Assembly (NCBI RefSeq): GCF_900108335.1
Contig: NZ_FNVT01000002.1
Location: forward strand, 124,001-188,000
Length of the DNA stretch: 64,000 bases
DNA from: Nonomuraea solani
Lineage (GTDB): Bacteria > Actinomycetota > Actinomycetes > Streptosporangiales > Streptosporangiaceae
Direction: 5' to 3'
The notes under the pieces are model-generated. The model was not told the origin of the DNA and searched no databases. It saw only the letters and a program-made list of their open reading frames with translations. The translations under genes and the position numbers were made by a program. Of the stretch, positions 35,979 through 43,877 are shown piece by piece (the first letter of the stretch is position 1; each line of letters opens with the position of its first letter).

Positions 35979-36440
35979 TTATCTGAGACCCCCATTGGTC
36001 ACCCATCGCACCAGGCCGGGCGTGGCGCGCTCGATCAGCCTGAACATCTCCGCGAAGTCGTCGGGCGTCCCGTAGTAAGGGTCGGGGATGTCCAGTTGAC
36101 CGGCCGCCTCCGGATCGAACGACCTGAGAGTACGGACGCGATCGCGGTCGACGCCTCTCTCCGTCAGGGCGCTGAGATGGCTCGAATCCATGACCACCAG
36201 GAGATCCGCGGTGAGATCATCGCCGGTGACCTGTCTGGCGATGTGCTCGGTGGAAATGCCGCGCTCTTCGAGAAGCCGTGCGGACCGTGGGTCCATTGGT
36301 CTTCCGGCGTGGTAATCGATCAGGCCCGCGCTGGTGACCGTGATCTCGGTGATACCCAGGTCGCTCAATTGCCGGACGAACATATTCGCCGCCACCGGAG
36401 ACCGGCAGATGTTTCCCTTACAGACGAAACAGAGGCGCAT
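35979..36440 (-). CDS. low-molecular-weight protein tyrosine phosphatase
   Basis: 153 residues, normal for the family. The P-loop is CKGNICRS at residues 7-14 (nucleophile Cys7, Arg13), and the general acid Asp is in DIPDPYYG near residue 120. It removes phosphate from protein tyrosines (or related substrates). It is directly followed by a TPR protein with stop and start touching, an uncommon pairing that suggests a regulated phosphatase-scaffold unit. The promoter must lie in the 160 bases before 36440, shared with the divergent SDR gene. Confidence 0.9.
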   Translation of the reverse strand: MRLCFVCKGNICRSPVAANMFVRQLSDLGITEITVTSAGLIDYHAGRPMDPRSARLLEERGISTEHIARQVTGDDLTADLLVVMDSSHLSALTERGVDRDRVRTLRSFDPEAAGQLDIPDPYYGTPDDFAEMFRLIERATPGLVRWVTNGGLR

Positions 36441-36600
36441 CCTGGTCGTTTCACTCTCCTCGGAGTCTCGCGGGTCACGTCTCTCCGTCTGCGATGATCA
36501 TGTTCACGGCGGATCTTACCCAGCGCTGTGTCGTTTGGGAAGATGATCCCGTTCGTTAGGGATGACCCAAATGCTGTGGCTCGGAGAGGAGACGCTGATC

Positions 36601-37335
36601 GTGGAGGTTCGGCAAGGCAGGCGTGTCCTGGTCACGGGGGCCTCCGACGGCATCGGAGCGGCGGTGGCCGGCCACCTTGCCCGTGACGGTGCGCGGGTGG
36701 CGCTGCTGGCTCGCGACACGGCGCGGCTGGAGGACGTGGCGAGGCGCAGCGGCGGGCTGGCGATCACGGCCGACCTCACCGACCCGCCCTCGGCCACGCG
36801 GGCCGTCGAGGACGCGGCGCGGGAGATGGGGGGCCTTGACGTCCTGGTGAACAACGCCGGTGTCTTCCGCCTGGGCAGGGTGGCCGACGGGGAGATCGCG
36901 GACTGGCGGGACATGCTGGAGGTCAACGTCCTGGGGCTGCTGGCCGTCACCCAGGCCGCGATTCCCTTTCTGCGGCTCGGCCGTCACCCCCAGATCGTCA
37001 ACATCAGCTCCATGAGCGGCCGTCGCGTCGCGGGGGCCGTACACGGGGTGTATTCGGGGACGAAGCATGCGGTGCACGCGCTCGGTGACGCGCTGCGCCA
37101 AGAATTGCACGCCGATGGGATCCGGGTGACAACGGTGTCCCCGGGCATCGTACGGACGAATCTCGGCGCGACGGTGCGCGACGGAGAGCTCCGGTCGGAT
37201 GTCGGCCGGAGCCAGGTGGAACAGGGATTGAGCCCGGAAGACGTGGCGGCTCAGGTGAGCTACATCCTGTCGGTTCCTCCGGACGTGCATCTCGTGGAGC
37301 TGGCCGTCATTTCCTCGCGGCAGCAGCCCGGCTGA
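36601..37335 (+). CDS. short-chain dehydrogenase/reductase
   Basis: 244 residues, classical SDR. The cofactor loop is TGASDGIG near residue 12, NNAG near 88, the catalytic Ser is in NISSMSG, and the YSGTK motif (Tyr/Lys) lies near 152-156. The GTG at 36601 is chosen because GAGAGGAG stands 9 bases upstream and the first strand starts there; an upstream ATG at 36562 would add 13 atypical residues. The substrate is unknown. It converges with the aat homologue. Confidence 0.87.
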   Translation: MEVRQGRRVLVTGASDGIGAAVAGHLARDGARVALLARDTARLEDVARRSGGLAITADLTDPPSATRAVEDAAREMGGLDVLVNNAGVFRLGRVADGEIADWRDMLEVNVLGLLAVTQAAIPFLRLGRHPQIVNISSMSGRRVAGAVHGVYSGTKHAVHALGDALRQELHADGIRVTTVSPGIVRTNLGATVRDGELRSDVGRSQVEQGLSPEDVAAQVSYILSVPPDVHLVELAVISSRQQPG

Positions 37336-37347
37336 TTCCTGGCCGCG

Positions 37348-38145
37348 TCACCGGCTCTGGCGGGGGAGGCCGAGGAAATGCACGGGGCGTCTTTCCATCG
37401 TCATTTCGCCTTGCTCATATGCCCCGCGGCGCAGGCAATCGAGATAGGTGTCACGGGGAAGCGCACGAGAGCCCATCTGGACCGTGTACTCCGTACGGAC
37501 CTGGGCGTCGAGCAGTTCGGCACCGCTCGGCGCCACCCGGTCCGCCAGGTCGGCGATGGCCGTCTTCGCCGCACCGGACATGGTGTGGAAGGCGGAGTCC
37601 ATGGTGAAGACACTGCCCATCGCGCATCCGTACAGGCCGCCGACCAGTGTTTCGCCGTGCCAGATCTCCACGGTCCTGATCCAGCCGTCGTTGTGCAGCG
37701 CCCGGAGCGCCTCGACGAGCTCGTCCGTGATCCAGCGCGGTTCCCGATCGGTACGGCAGCCCGCGATGACCCCGTCGAAGTCGGCGTTGACCGTGCTGGT
37801 CCAGCCTGATTCGCGCATCTGCCTGCGCAGCGAGCGGCTGACGTTGATCTCGCGGACCGGGATGGCGTAGCGGCTGGCGGGAGACCACCAGAGCGTGGCG
37901 TAGGGGTTGCCGGGACCGGGCAGCACCGGGATGTGGCCGGCCTTTACGTCAGGCGCGTAGGTGGCTTCGTTGCGCGCGATGATGTCGCGGTCGGAGCGAG
38001 GCTGGCAGAAGATCCCCCTGCGGTAGGCGCCGAGCAGGGTCTCCGGCGTCAGCTCTCCCCCGACGGCGAGCGGCGTGCCGAGACACGTGCCGAGCTCGAC
38101 GTCGGTCCAGGGGTCGGTGAACGAGGGAGCCGTCAGTACCGTCAT
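37348..38145 (-). CDS. aat: leucyl/phenylalanyl-tRNA-protein transferase homologue in a biosynthetic operon
   Basis: 265 residues of the Aat family: LLGAYRRGIF, LWWSPASRYAI, ISRSLRR-like NVSRSLRRQM, EIWHGETLVGGLYG, SGAAKTAIADLA and the C-terminal LPRDTYLDC. Aat normally transfers Leu or Phe from tRNA to protein N-termini. Two points suggest another role. First, about 25 extra residues are inserted between RRGIF and WWSP compared with E. coli Aat. Second, its ATG overlaps the stop of an adenylation-carrier gene (ATGA), making it the last gene of a thioesterase/exporter/adenylation operon. It may add an aminoacyl group from tRNA to a carrier-bound or free small molecule. Confidence 0.82.
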   Translation of the reverse strand: MTVLTAPSFTDPWTDVELGTCLGTPLAVGGELTPETLLGAYRRGIFCQPRSDRDIIARNEATYAPDVKAGHIPVLPGPGNPYATLWWSPASRYAIPVREINVSRSLRRQMRESGWTSTVNADFDGVIAGCRTDREPRWITDELVEALRALHNDGWIRTVEIWHGETLVGGLYGCAMGSVFTMDSAFHTMSGAAKTAIADLADRVAPSGAELLDAQVRTEYTVQMGSRALPRDTYLDCLRRGAYEQGEMTMERRPVHFLGLPRQSR

Positions 38146-39932
38146 CGGGCCCTCATAGCGGCGTCGATCTCCTTGCAGAACACGGCGAACTCGGAATGGT
38201 CGAATATCGTCCGGATGGGGATGCCGAGCGTCAGGCGCTCGCGCGCGAGGACCACCATCTGGGTCGCCCGGACGGAGTCGCCCCCCAGATCGAAGAAGTC
38301 GTCCGACGGCGTGATGGCGGCGACGCCGAGGGTTTCGCACCAGATGGACTCGACGATGCCGTGCACGGCGTCGTCGGTCGTCGCGGAGGGTTGGACCGCC
38401 ACCGCCGCGCGCAGGGCCGCGGTGTCGGCCTTGCCCGTGGGGCCCATGGGAATGGCGCCGGCCTCGTGGAGGCGCGGCAGCATGTGGCGCGGCAGCCGGT
38501 CCGCGAGCGCCTGCCGGACCTGGTCGAGCGTCGCGTGCTCCGCCAGGACCACCCATGCCACGAGACGGTTCTCACCAGAGCCGTCGTCCTCCAGGCCGAC
38601 GGCGGTGTCGCGGACGCCGTCGCAACCACGCAGGGCGGCTTCGACCTCTCCGAGCTCGACGCGGTAGCCGGAGATGGACACCTGGTCGTCCGTCCGGCCG
38701 AGGAACTCCAGCACGCCGGCCGGGTCGCGGCGGCCCATGTCGCCGGTCCGGTAGACGCGGACCGGGCCGGATTCGCCGGGCAGGCGGACATGGGTGAACC
38801 GGGACGATTCGGCGGGGCCGGGGTGGCTGTATCCACGGGCGAGACTCCTGCCCGTGACGCAGATCTCCCCACTCCGGCCGTCCGGGACGGGGCTCAGGTC
38901 TTCGTCCAGGATCCAGACACGGGTGCCGGGCAGCTCGTTGCCGATGACGGGATGCGGGTGACGCGCCAGTTCGGCGGTGGTCACGTCGATGGTGCACTCG
39001 GAGGGGCCGTAGAAGTTGAGGACCCTGACGTGTGGCAGGGAACGCAGCCGGTCCCACAGGTTCCGGTCGATCGGTTCGCCGCCGAGGATCAGGGTCTCCA
39101 GCGCGGCCAGGGCGTCCGCGTGGCCGGCCAGCAGCATGGCCCGGATCTGGGTGGGCGTGCCGTTCAGTACCTCGATCCCGGACGTGCGGATGCTGCGGGC
39201 CAGGCGGTCCGGGTCGCGCCTGGTGGCTTCGTCCAGGACGACCAGGGTCCGGCCGGAGGCCAGGTGAGCCAGGTCGGAGTAGAAGACGTCCGAGCCGGTG
39301 CCGCTGTTCAGCGCGACCAGGCGAGCGGGCCGGGAGGCGAGCACCTCTTCGTGGGCCGCCGCCACGGCGGCGAGGCTGCCGTGCTCGATCAGGACGCCCT
39401 TGGGATCGCCCGTGGTGCCGGAGGTGTAGACGAGGTAGGCGAGATCGCCTGGCCGCGCGGCCACCGGCGTTCCGCGCCGATGCCCGTCGGCCTCGGGTGT
39501 GAGGGTGCGGGCCGAGGGGAAATCGGCGGCGAGTTCAGGGGTCGTCACGACGACGCGGCTCTCACTGTCCCGCAGGAGGTGATCGCGGCGGAGCCGGGGT
39601 GTGTCCGGGTCGATCAGCAGGCAGGCTCCGCCGGCCAGCCAGCTCCCGAGTACGGAGGTCATCAGGTCGGCGCCGCGCGGCAGGCACACGGCCACCGGCG
39701 ACTCCCGGCGTACACCCGCCTCCTGGAGGCGGACGGCCAGCGCGGCCGCCCGTTCCATGAGCCGCCCATAGGTCACCACCTCCTGGTCCTGGAGCAGCGC
39801 GGGGCGATCAGGGTGCCGCAGCGCCTGCCGGCCTATCCGCTCCGGCAGACATGGCTGCCGGAGGTCATGAGACGGCGAGAATTCGAGGTCGGAGCGCATG
39901 ACTTCTGCTTCCTGCGAAAGGTGGACGGTCAT
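38142..39932 (-). CDS. NRPS-like adenylation-carrier didomain protein
   Basis: 596 residues: adenylation domain (about 25-500) then a peptidyl carrier (about 515-590). Core motifs are A3 LVYTSGTTGDPKG, A5 NFYGPSECT, A7 YRTGDMGR, A8 GRTDDQVSISGYRVELGEVE and the A10 Lys in MGPTGKAD; the carrier has FFDLGGDSV with the phosphopantetheine Ser. There is no condensation or thioesterase domain. In the A4 region (GTGSDVFYSDLAHL) an ungapped alignment puts Ser, not Asp, at the amino-group-binding position, hinting at a substrate without a standard alpha-amino group. It is coupled to the exporter upstream and aat downstream. Confidence 0.9.
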   Translation of the reverse strand: MTVHLSQEAEVMRSDLEFSPSHDLRQPCLPERIGRQALRHPDRPALLQDQEVVTYGRLMERAAALAVRLQEAGVRRESPVAVCLPRGADLMTSVLGSWLAGGACLLIDPDTPRLRRDHLLRDSESRVVVTTPELAADFPSARTLTPEADGHRRGTPVAARPGDLAYLVYTSGTTGDPKGVLIEHGSLAAVAAAHEEVLASRPARLVALNSGTGSDVFYSDLAHLASGRTLVVLDEATRRDPDRLARSIRTSGIEVLNGTPTQIRAMLLAGHADALAALETLILGGEPIDRNLWDRLRSLPHVRVLNFYGPSECTIDVTTAELARHPHPVIGNELPGTRVWILDEDLSPVPDGRSGEICVTGRSLARGYSHPGPAESSRFTHVRLPGESGPVRVYRTGDMGRRDPAGVLEFLGRTDDQVSISGYRVELGEVEAALRGCDGVRDTAVGLEDDGSGENRLVAWVVLAEHATLDQVRQALADRLPRHMLPRLHEAGAIPMGPTGKADTAALRAAVAVQPSATTDDAVHGIVESIWCETLGVAAITPSDDFFDLGGDSVRATQMVVLARERLTLGIPIRTIFDHSEFAVFCKEIDAAMRAR

Positions 39933-39933
39933 A

Positions 39934-41217
39934 TCACCAGCTGATCGCGTTCAGGCTCTTGGTCTCCCGGCGGAAGAACGCGTACGCGCACAGCGCGATC
40001 AGGGCGGTCCCGCCGGCGAGGAGGACGACGTGGGTGCCGACGTGGCGGGCCAGCACGCCTGACACGGCATAGGCGACGGGGAGGAACGAGTAGGAGAACA
40101 CCATGTTGACGCTGTAGACCCGGGACAGCAGTTCAGGCGGGACGAGCGTCTGGAGGAGCGTGTGCTCGACGATGTTGGAGGAGAGCCCGGCCCCCACCAG
40201 TACGGCACCGGCGAACAGGGCCACAACGTGGTTCCCGGACAGACCCAGCACGACGCATGCCAGCCCGAGCGCCGACGTGAGCATCAGCAGGACCTTGCCC
40301 GCGCCGCCGCGACCGCCCAGACGGCCGATCAGCAGCGCCGACAGCAGGACGGCCGCGATCTCCGCCGTGTTGAGAAGCCCGAGAACGCCGAGGCCGTTGC
40401 CGCCGGCGCGTACCAGGTCCGGCAGCAGGACGAGATAGGGCGCCAGGCACACGCAGTTGGCCACCACCGAGATCACGAGGAGCAGGAGCAGGGAACGCGT
40501 CCGCCGTACACAGGTGATCCCTTCGGCGAGGTCGCGGCGCAGGTTCTGCCGGGTGGCCGGCGCCGGTCCGCGCGCTGTCCTGGTGAGCAGCATGGCGGCC
40601 ACGGCGACGGCGAAGGAGACCGCGTTGACGGTGAAGACGGTCGTGGCGCCGCCCATGGCGTACAGGGCACCGCCGAGGACGGGCCCGGCCAGCCGGGCCA
40701 GGTTGTCGGTGGCCGTGAAGAACGCGTTGGCCTTGCGGAACTGCCCGTCGCTGATGAGGTCGCGGTTCATCGCCGCGTACGCGGGACCGTAGAAGGCGCT
40801 GATCACGCCCAGCGCGAAACCCGTCGTCGCGAGGAGCGCGAGGCTCAGGTGGCCCGCGGCGGCCGCCAGCGCCAGGCCGAGCAGCACCACGCAGGCCAGG
40901 GCGTCGGCGGCGAGGATGACGCCACGTCGCGGGAAACGATCCGCGATCGCGCCGCCGACGAGCAGGAACACGATCTCGGGTACGACGTTCAGCGCCAGGA
41001 GCAGGCCCATGGCCGCGGTCGACCCGGTGAGCTCGTAGACCGACCAGCCGAGTGTGACCTTGTAGGCGCCGTTGCCGACCTTCGAGATGGTCTGCCCGCC
41101 CCAGAACAGCAGGAAGTTCTTCTGCGCGAACAGCGAACCCGCCGTGGCGAGCCGCGCCGGAGGCCGCCTTTCCGACGTCGTTTCCGACGTCGTTTCCGAC
41201 GTCATCGTGGTGCTCAC
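39934..41217 (-). CDS. MFS efflux transporter
   Basis: 427 residues with about 12 membrane helices. It matches MFS drug exporters of the enterobactin-exporter (MFS_3) type, with GGQTISKVGNGAYKVTLGW and DRFPRRGVILAADA (loop 2-3). The start is GTG 41217, sharing GTGA with the thioesterase stop. The cytoplasmic N-terminus carries a (TSET) repeat from a 12-base tandem duplication. It probably exports the product of the surrounding cluster and may give self-resistance. Confidence 0.88.
   Translation of the reverse strand: MSTTMTSETTSETTSERRPPARLATAGSLFAQKNFLLFWGGQTISKVGNGAYKVTLGWSVYELTGSTAAMGLLLALNVVPEIVFLLVGGAIADRFPRRGVILAADALACVVLLGLALAAAAGHLSLALLATTGFALGVISAFYGPAYAAMNRDLISDGQFRKANAFFTATDNLARLAGPVLGGALYAMGGATTVFTVNAVSFAVAVAAMLLTRTARGPAPATRQNLRRDLAEGITCVRRTRSLLLLLVISVVANCVCLAPYLVLLPDLVRAGGNGLGVLGLLNTAEIAAVLLSALLIGRLGGRGGAGKVLLMLTSALGLACVVLGLSGNHVVALFAGAVLVGAGLSSNIVEHTLLQTLVPPELLSRVYSVNMVFSYSFLPVAYAVSGVLARHVGTHVVLLAGGTALIALCAYAFFRRETKSLNAISW
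41169..41204. repeat. three 12-base tandem repeats at the exporter N-terminus
   Basis: TTTCCGACGTCG appears at 41169-41180 and 41181-41192, with a third copy at 41193-41204 differing in its last base. On the minus strand they encode repeated SETT residues right after the start. The in-frame length points to slippage expansion tolerated in a disordered tail. Confidence 0.8.
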
Positions 41218-42062
41218 GCGACCGCCTCCGAAGTGCGGCGCATGGCGTTCACGAAGCCGGGGTGGGTGAGGATGTCGACGCTCGTCTCGGCGTCGAGCGC
41301 CTCGATGACGCTCTGGGGAGCGATGTCCTGCCACCGCACCTCGGGCTCCGTGGCCACGGCGCGGGACACGAAGACATTGACCGGGCCCTCATAGCGGCGC
41401 AGCTCGCACCGCGTGAACGCGTAGGCGTCGGCGGCGGAGACGAGTTGCCGCCAGAAGAAGTGCCCGGCGGGCATGTCGTCGTCGATCCATCGCAAGGAGC
41501 GCATGGCGTCCATCACGTACGGCAGGTCGACGGCCAGATCGGCGACCGCGAACTGCCTGCGCAGCGCGGCGAGGCGCAGGTCGTACAGGTCTTCCAGGTC
41601 CAGGAGCGGCCCGGCGGACAGTTCACCGCGGGCCGCGTTGACCAGGGTGAGCGGGCCGACCTCCGCGCCGGACTCCGCGAGCCGGCAGGCGATCTCGTAG
41701 GCGATCTGGGAGCCCGAGCACAGACCGCCGATCAGATAGGGGCCTCGTGGCTGGATTTCCTTGATCTCGCGCAGGTAGCGCTCCGCCATGTCGCCGACCG
41801 ACAGCAGCGGACGAGCCTCCCTCCACAGGCCCACTGCCTCGAACCCGAAGACGGGGCGGCCCGGGTGGAACGCGGCGGCGGCCTCGCGGGCGAACGCGAT
41901 GTTCCCGGAACCCCAGTGCACGAAGAAGGCCGGAGTCCCCGTGCCTTCGGAGAGCCGGATCGGTTGCCGTTGACGTGCCGGAGAAGCGGTCGATCTCCAG
42001 AGGGAGTGGAAGTCGGTTTCTCCGGAGCATTGCTGTACCGGAGAGGCGTGCATGACGCTCAT
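41214..42062 (-). CDS. stand-alone thioesterase with Cys in the nucleophile position
   Basis: 282 residues of the alpha/beta NRPS/PKS thioesterase family, in the form that usually releases or hydrolyses carrier-bound acyl groups. The nucleophile elbow reads GGLCSGSQIAYE, so Cys115 replaces the usual Ser of GxSxG. The C-terminal His is in LTHPGFVNAM, and the usual Asp after the next strand looks like Asn (LVNAARG). Cys thioesterases are known among NRPS systems that make strained rings such as the obafluorin beta-lactone. The ATG has GGAGGA about 10 bases upstream. It is the first of four coupled genes. Confidence 0.85.
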   Translation of the reverse strand: MSVMHASPVQQCSGETDFHSLWRSTASPARQRQPIRLSEGTGTPAFFVHWGSGNIAFAREAAAAFHPGRPVFGFEAVGLWREARPLLSVGDMAERYLREIKEIQPRGPYLIGGLCSGSQIAYEIACRLAESGAEVGPLTLVNAARGELSAGPLLDLEDLYDLRLAALRRQFAVADLAVDLPYVMDAMRSLRWIDDDMPAGHFFWRQLVSAADAYAFTRCELRRYEGPVNVFVSRAVATEPEVRWQDIAPQSVIEALDAETSVDILTHPGFVNAMRRTSEAVA

Positions 42063-42106
42063 CGGGCGGGTTCCTCCGATTCGTCGAGTTCTTGAAGGAG
42101 ACGTCG

Positions 42107-42259
42107 TCAGCCGCCCCAGGTCACGTCATGTGTCGTGACAGGCACGTCCCGCTCGGCGGCCGCCAGCGGGCGCGGCGTCATTTCCGCCGGCTGGATGGTC
42201 ACCGCCCCTGCGAGAGCGACGGCGATCGTCAGGAAGAACGCAGCGCGAAACGCGACCAT
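42107..42259 (-). CDS. short secreted peptide upstream of the biosynthetic genes
   Basis: 50 codons: MVAFRAAFFLTIAVALAG forms a signal peptide or membrane anchor, followed by a proline-rich spacer and the terminus VPVTTHDVTWGG. AAGGGG lies upstream of the ATG. It lies between the 113-residue gene and the thioesterase gene, all on the same strand. Small actinomycete proteins ending in DxTWG-like sequence are often found next to LuxR-type regulators; they may be processed signals, but I know no proven function. No RiPP maturation enzyme is nearby. Confidence 0.6.
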   Translation of the reverse strand: MVAFRAAFFLTIAVALAGAVTIQPAEMTPRPLAAAERDVPVTTHDVTWGG

Positions 42260-42382
42260 GGTGACGGCCCCTTCGAGTGAAAGTCCAAGAAACGACGTCG
42301 CGCCTGGCGATCCGGTGCTCTCGCGTCGGCGCATTGCTAACCTGGCGCACCGGCGATGGGCAGGGAAGGCGAAATTCTTGTC

Positions 42383-42724
42383 CTAATCCTGCCGTGGCAT
42401 ATCTCGTCCATGGTCGCCGTCGCGAAGCCGCTGGTCGTAATAGTCGGGCACGATCCGCACCCCGCACCGCCCCAGCAGGAAGCCGGCCAGCTCTGGTGAG
42501 CTGTCCAGCGCTCGCCGGCACACCGCCGCCGCCGTGTGCTCCGCCTCCTCCACGGATGGAGCGAGGACGAACAGCCCGACCAGCCCGCCGTCCGGTGCGC
42601 CGGCGTGCAGCACCACGTGCTCGATCCCGTCGGCCGGGCGCCGGCACCCGAAGATCAACTGACCTGTGTGCTCGGGTGGAGTCCCACCGTCTTTCGGCCG
42701 CAGCTCAGCATGAACCAGATACAT
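42383..42724 (-). CDS. small conserved-looking protein of unknown function
   Basis: 113 residues starting MYLVHAELRP (AAGG close to the ATG). It has a regular beta-alpha-beta layout with GLVGLFVLAPSVEEAEHTAAAVC near the middle and a DYYD end. There is no signal peptide. It looks like a small ferredoxin-like fold protein seen near regulators in actinomycetes. It opens the leftward gene set and faces the TrmB-LuxR regulator across a 142-base gap, which must hold both promoters. Confidence 0.62.
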   Translation of the reverse strand: MYLVHAELRPKDGGTPPEHTGQLIFGCRRPADGIEHVVLHAGAPDGGLVGLFVLAPSVEEAEHTAAAVCRRALDSSPELAGFLLGRCGVRIVPDYYDQRLRDGDHGRDMPRQD

Positions 42725-42866
42725 GCCTTGAGCATCCGCGTGCCCGATTTCTCTGCACAAGCGAGCCGCCCAGGCCCCAATAGGTCATTGCATAAAGAGG
42801 TCGATGCGGGCCACACTCCGCTCCCGCAGCCTCTAAGCTGCCCAGTCACCCGATCATGAAGGAGAT

Positions 42867-43868
42867 GTGGTGCTGGAGATTCTGGGGCTCTCGCCGGCGG
42901 CGGAACGGGTGTACCGCGCGATGCTCGCCCACCCCGGCGAGGGCGTCACGCAGCTCGCCGCTCGCCTGGGGGCGACGCAGGGCGAGATCCGGGACAGCCT
43001 CGACCAGCTCAGCGCGCTGGCCATCATCCAGCCCGAGCGGCAGGAGAGCCGGGGCTTCCGGGCCATGGACCCGGAAACGGCCATGGAGAAGTTGCTGGCG
43101 CGCCAGCAGAGCGAGCTGGCCGCGCAGCAACTTCGGGTGGAGGCGTCGCGGGCCGCCGCGGCCCGGCTGATCGCGGAGTGTTCGGGTGTACGCGCGGACG
43201 GCGCGGACGACCAGTTGGTCATCGGTCCGGAGGCGATCCGGGACAGGCTCGGCCGACTGGCCGCCGAGACCGAGTCCGAGATCATGACCCTGGCGCCGGG
43301 CGGCGCGCACACGGCGGCCGATCTGCGGGCCAGCCGGGGCCCGAACGAAGAGCTGCTCGGCAGGGGCGTACTCAGCCGGAGCATCTACCTGGACAGCGTC
43401 CGTAACCACCAGCCGACGCTCGATCACGTCAACTGGCTCACCCGGCACGGAGCCTCGGTCCGCACGGCCGTGACGCTCCCCGTACGGATGATCATCTTCG
43501 ACCGGCGTCAGGCGGTCTTACCCATCGACACCGCCGACGCTCGCGCCGGTGCCGTCCTCCTCACCGGCGAGGGCATCCTCACCGCGCTGTGCGCCCTCTT
43601 CGAAACCGCCTGGTCCGCCGCGACGCCCCTCGGCGCCGCGACGCCATCGGACGCGGAGGACCTGACGCCCCAGCAGGCCGAAATGCTGAAACTCCTGGCC
43701 ACGGGCCTCACCGACGAGGCCATCGCCAAACGGTTCGGCGTGTCGCCGCGCACCGCCCGCCGGATCGCGGCCGAACTGATGGACCGCCTCGGCGCCCGCA
43801 GCCGCTTCCAGGCGGGTGTCCATGCCATCCGGCGAGGCTGGATCCCGCTCCGCCCGGACGGTGGCTGA
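42867..43868 (+). CDS. TrmB-LuxR family transcriptional regulator
   Basis: About 333 residues. The N-terminal winged helix resembles TrmB (about 1-65, LAARLGATQGEIRDSLDQL), the central part (about 115-245) resembles a phospholipase-D-like sensor domain common to this class, and the C-terminal LuxR HTH occurs at about 270-325 (LTPQQAEMLKLLATGLTDEA, then FGVSPRTARRIAAEL). Two adjacent GTG codons follow AAGGAGAT; the second has better spacing. It is divergent from the small-peptide/thioesterase gene set, so it is a likely pathway regulator. Confidence 0.82.
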   Translation: MVLEILGLSPAAERVYRAMLAHPGEGVTQLAARLGATQGEIRDSLDQLSALAIIQPERQESRGFRAMDPETAMEKLLARQQSELAAQQLRVEASRAAAARLIAECSGVRADGADDQLVIGPEAIRDRLGRLAAETESEIMTLAPGGAHTAADLRASRGPNEELLGRGVLSRSIYLDSVRNHQPTLDHVNWLTRHGASVRTAVTLPVRMIIFDRRQAVLPIDTADARAGAVLLTGEGILTALCALFETAWSAATPLGAATPSDAEDLTPQQAEMLKLLATGLTDEAIAKRFGVSPRTARRIAAELMDRLGARSRFQAGVHAIRRGWIPLRPDGG

Positions 43869-43877
43869 TTCCATCGT

